64,000 nucleotides of DNA from an uncultured Alistipes sp. (lineage in GTDB: Bacteria > Bacteroidota > Bacteroidia > Bacteroidales > Rikenellaceae): the NCBI GenBank assembly GCA_910584485.1, contig CAJUAV010000007.1, forward strand, positions 45,643-109,642, read 5' to 3'. The notes beneath the pieces are model-generated. The model was not told the origin of the DNA, did no database searches, and saw only the letters and a program-made list of their open reading frames with translations. The first letter of the stretch is position 1, and every line of letters begins with the position of its first letter. A program made the translations under genes and the position numbers. Shown piece by piece: positions 63,119 to 64,000 of this stretch.

Positions 63119-63640
63119 ATGAAAAAAAACTTGCTGACAGGCCTCGCCCTGTTATCGCTGTGGGCAGGAATTGCCCAAACCAAAAGCTCTCTCTACAACG
63201 GGAAACCCATCCCCGTTCGTCTGACTGCTGCGGTCGAAAGTAAAAATCGGTTTTCGATCACCCCGACGGCCATCGTGGATGCCGATATTTTGGACAACGA
63301 GAACAATCGTATTCTGATTCGAAGAGGAACGCCGGTCATCATGGATGTGCAGACACAACGGGCCAAAGGAGTCGGGAAACCCGGATACGTAAAAATCGAC
63401 TGTCTGACGACAACCGCCGTAGACGGTCAGCTCATTCGTCTGACAGGCTCCCACGCCCTTGAGGGTAAAAGCCGAAAGGGCACCGCACTCGGCGTAGGGC
63501 TCGGCGTAGGCATTCCATTCTTCTGGCCCTGCATGTTCTGCCTCTGCATCAAAGGCGAAAACGTCGCCGTTCCTGCCAACACGGTGTTCAACAATATCGT
63601 CGTCAACGATCGCTACCTGATCGAAGGAGAAGCCAAATAA
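63119..63640 (+). CDS. Exported protein of unknown function
   Basis: A 173-residue protein with a signal peptide (MKKNLLTGLALLSLWAGIAQ). The mature part begins TKSSLYNGKPIPVRLTAAVESKN, with DILDNENNRILIRRGTPVIMDVQTQRAKGVGKPGYVKIDCLTT, and a Gly-rich then hydrophobic stretch near residue 125-145 (GTALGVGLGVGIPFFWPCMFCLCIKGE), which may be a membrane or lipid contact. The repeated pattern I/V-x-x-GT-x-V suggests a beta-rich fold like other Bacteroidales envelope proteins. No family is recognised. Start chosen by the signal peptide; the frame extends further upstream through the hairpin. Confidence 0.8.
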   Translation: MKKNLLTGLALLSLWAGIAQTKSSLYNGKPIPVRLTAAVESKNRFSITPTAIVDADILDNENNRILIRRGTPVIMDVQTQRAKGVGKPGYVKIDCLTTTAVDGQLIRLTGSHALEGKSRKGTALGVGLGVGIPFFWPCMFCLCIKGENVAVPANTVFNNIVVNDRYLIEGEAK

Positions 63641-63666
63641 ACACCGGCCGATCACAGGATTCCTCG

Positions 63667-63696
63667 AGGCGGATCTATCGATCCGCCTTTTTTTTG
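63667..63696 (+). terminator. Intrinsic terminator after the 63119 gene
   Basis: AGGCGGAT / ATCCGCCT stem followed by a run of T. The 250 bases beyond it (63697-63945) hold nothing I recognise. Confidence 0.88.
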
Positions 63697-63945
63697 CAAC
63701 CAACCAATCCGCCCGCGGCCGTTTGCCCGTTCGCTGGATCTGCGGCCTTTCCTTCGCAACGGGAGGCAAATCTCGGTTCGCCACGCCGGACAGACCGGCG
63801 CTATCACCGACACAGAGACGAGCCTTCGTTCGGCTGCCGCCTGACCAAAGAGACTCCGCCGAGGCTGCGAAGCCCCTGTCCGTCCCGACGTGAACCCATG
63901 CAAGGAGGCTCGAAGCCCCCGCTTTGCATCACGCTCGCAAAGGCA

Positions 63946-63979
63946 CAAAAAAAAGGTCAGACCTTTCGATCTGACCTTG
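63946..63979 (-). terminator. Terminator of the rRNA operon
   Basis: AAGGTCAGA / TCTGACCTT stem; on the minus strand it is followed by a run of eight T. Confidence 0.85.
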
Positions 63980-64000
63980 AAGAGGCGGCTACCTACTCTC
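63980..64000 (-). rRNA. 5S rRNA, 3' end only
   Basis: The minus strand reads GAGAGTAGGTAGCCGCCTCT, the conserved 3' end of Bacteroidetes 5S rRNA, cut by the window edge and followed by the terminator above. An rRNA operon therefore enters from the right. Confidence 0.75.

Overview
The window looks like chromosomal DNA of a GC-rich member of the Bacteroidales, most likely Alistipes (Rikenellaceae) or a close relative. The evidence is a SusC/SusD pair, a Bacteroidetes-type glycogen cluster (GH57, glycogen-synthase-like GT, GH133 debranching enzyme and a GT3-GT35 fusion), BlaI/BlaR1-type regulation, secreted FKBP lipoproteins, and many copies of the Bacteroidetes promoter (TTTG about 19-20 bp before TAnnTTTG) with little sign of Shine-Dalgarno sequences. 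The genus is an inference from GC content and gene content; no marker gene is complete enough here to prove it.

Layout, left to right. 1-3.0 kb: end of a sodium:solute symporter followed by L-fucose isomerase. 3.5-7.1 kb (minus): four-gene operon ispG, HAD hydrolase, rdgB, folE. 7.6-10.4 kb (minus): a lipoprotein and two tandem secreted paralogues of unknown function. 10.6-13 kb (plus): secreted alpha/beta hydrolase, exported flavodoxin, small lipoprotein. 13.1-17.8 kb (minus): gdhA and a receiver/PEP-synthase-like protein. 18.4-23.3 kb (plus): GNAT-like protein, gcvT, metY and a WbqC-like protein, which overlaps a converging GH2 gene. 25.4-31.9 kb (plus): coiled-coil lipoprotein, then susC/susD. 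32-42.4 kb (minus): comF-priA, yitT, and an operon cdd, rluA-like, dtd, nuclease, radical SAM, then pdxB. 42.5-45.5 kb (plus): arginase-family enzyme and two FKBP lipoproteins. 46.2-48.9 kb (minus): blaI-blaR1 with TonB-type domains. 49.8-59.4 kb (minus): glycogen metabolism. 59.7-60.9 kb: hemW. 61.4-64 kb: a probable structured small RNA, tRNA-Glu(CTC), a partial copy of the tRNA end, a GrpB remnant, a secreted protein with a hairpin leader, and the 3' end of a 5S rRNA gene entering from the right.

Two features stand out. First, the susC gene has a run of ten G exactly at the signal peptide/mature junction, which puts it out of frame; nine G would restore a normal SusC, so it may be a slipped-strand ON/OFF switch for the whole glycan-uptake pair. 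Second, about 5 kb of the window, at ten boundaries between transcription units, is made of mosaics of one GC-rich structured repeat family. Each unit is a long hairpin followed by a GCCG linker and a short hairpin. The stems differ between copies but stay paired, which means the structure is under selection or is copied by a process that preserves it. A second, 74-bp tandem repeat lies upstream of ispG and of the PEP-synthase-like gene and itself carries a consensus promoter pointing into each gene.
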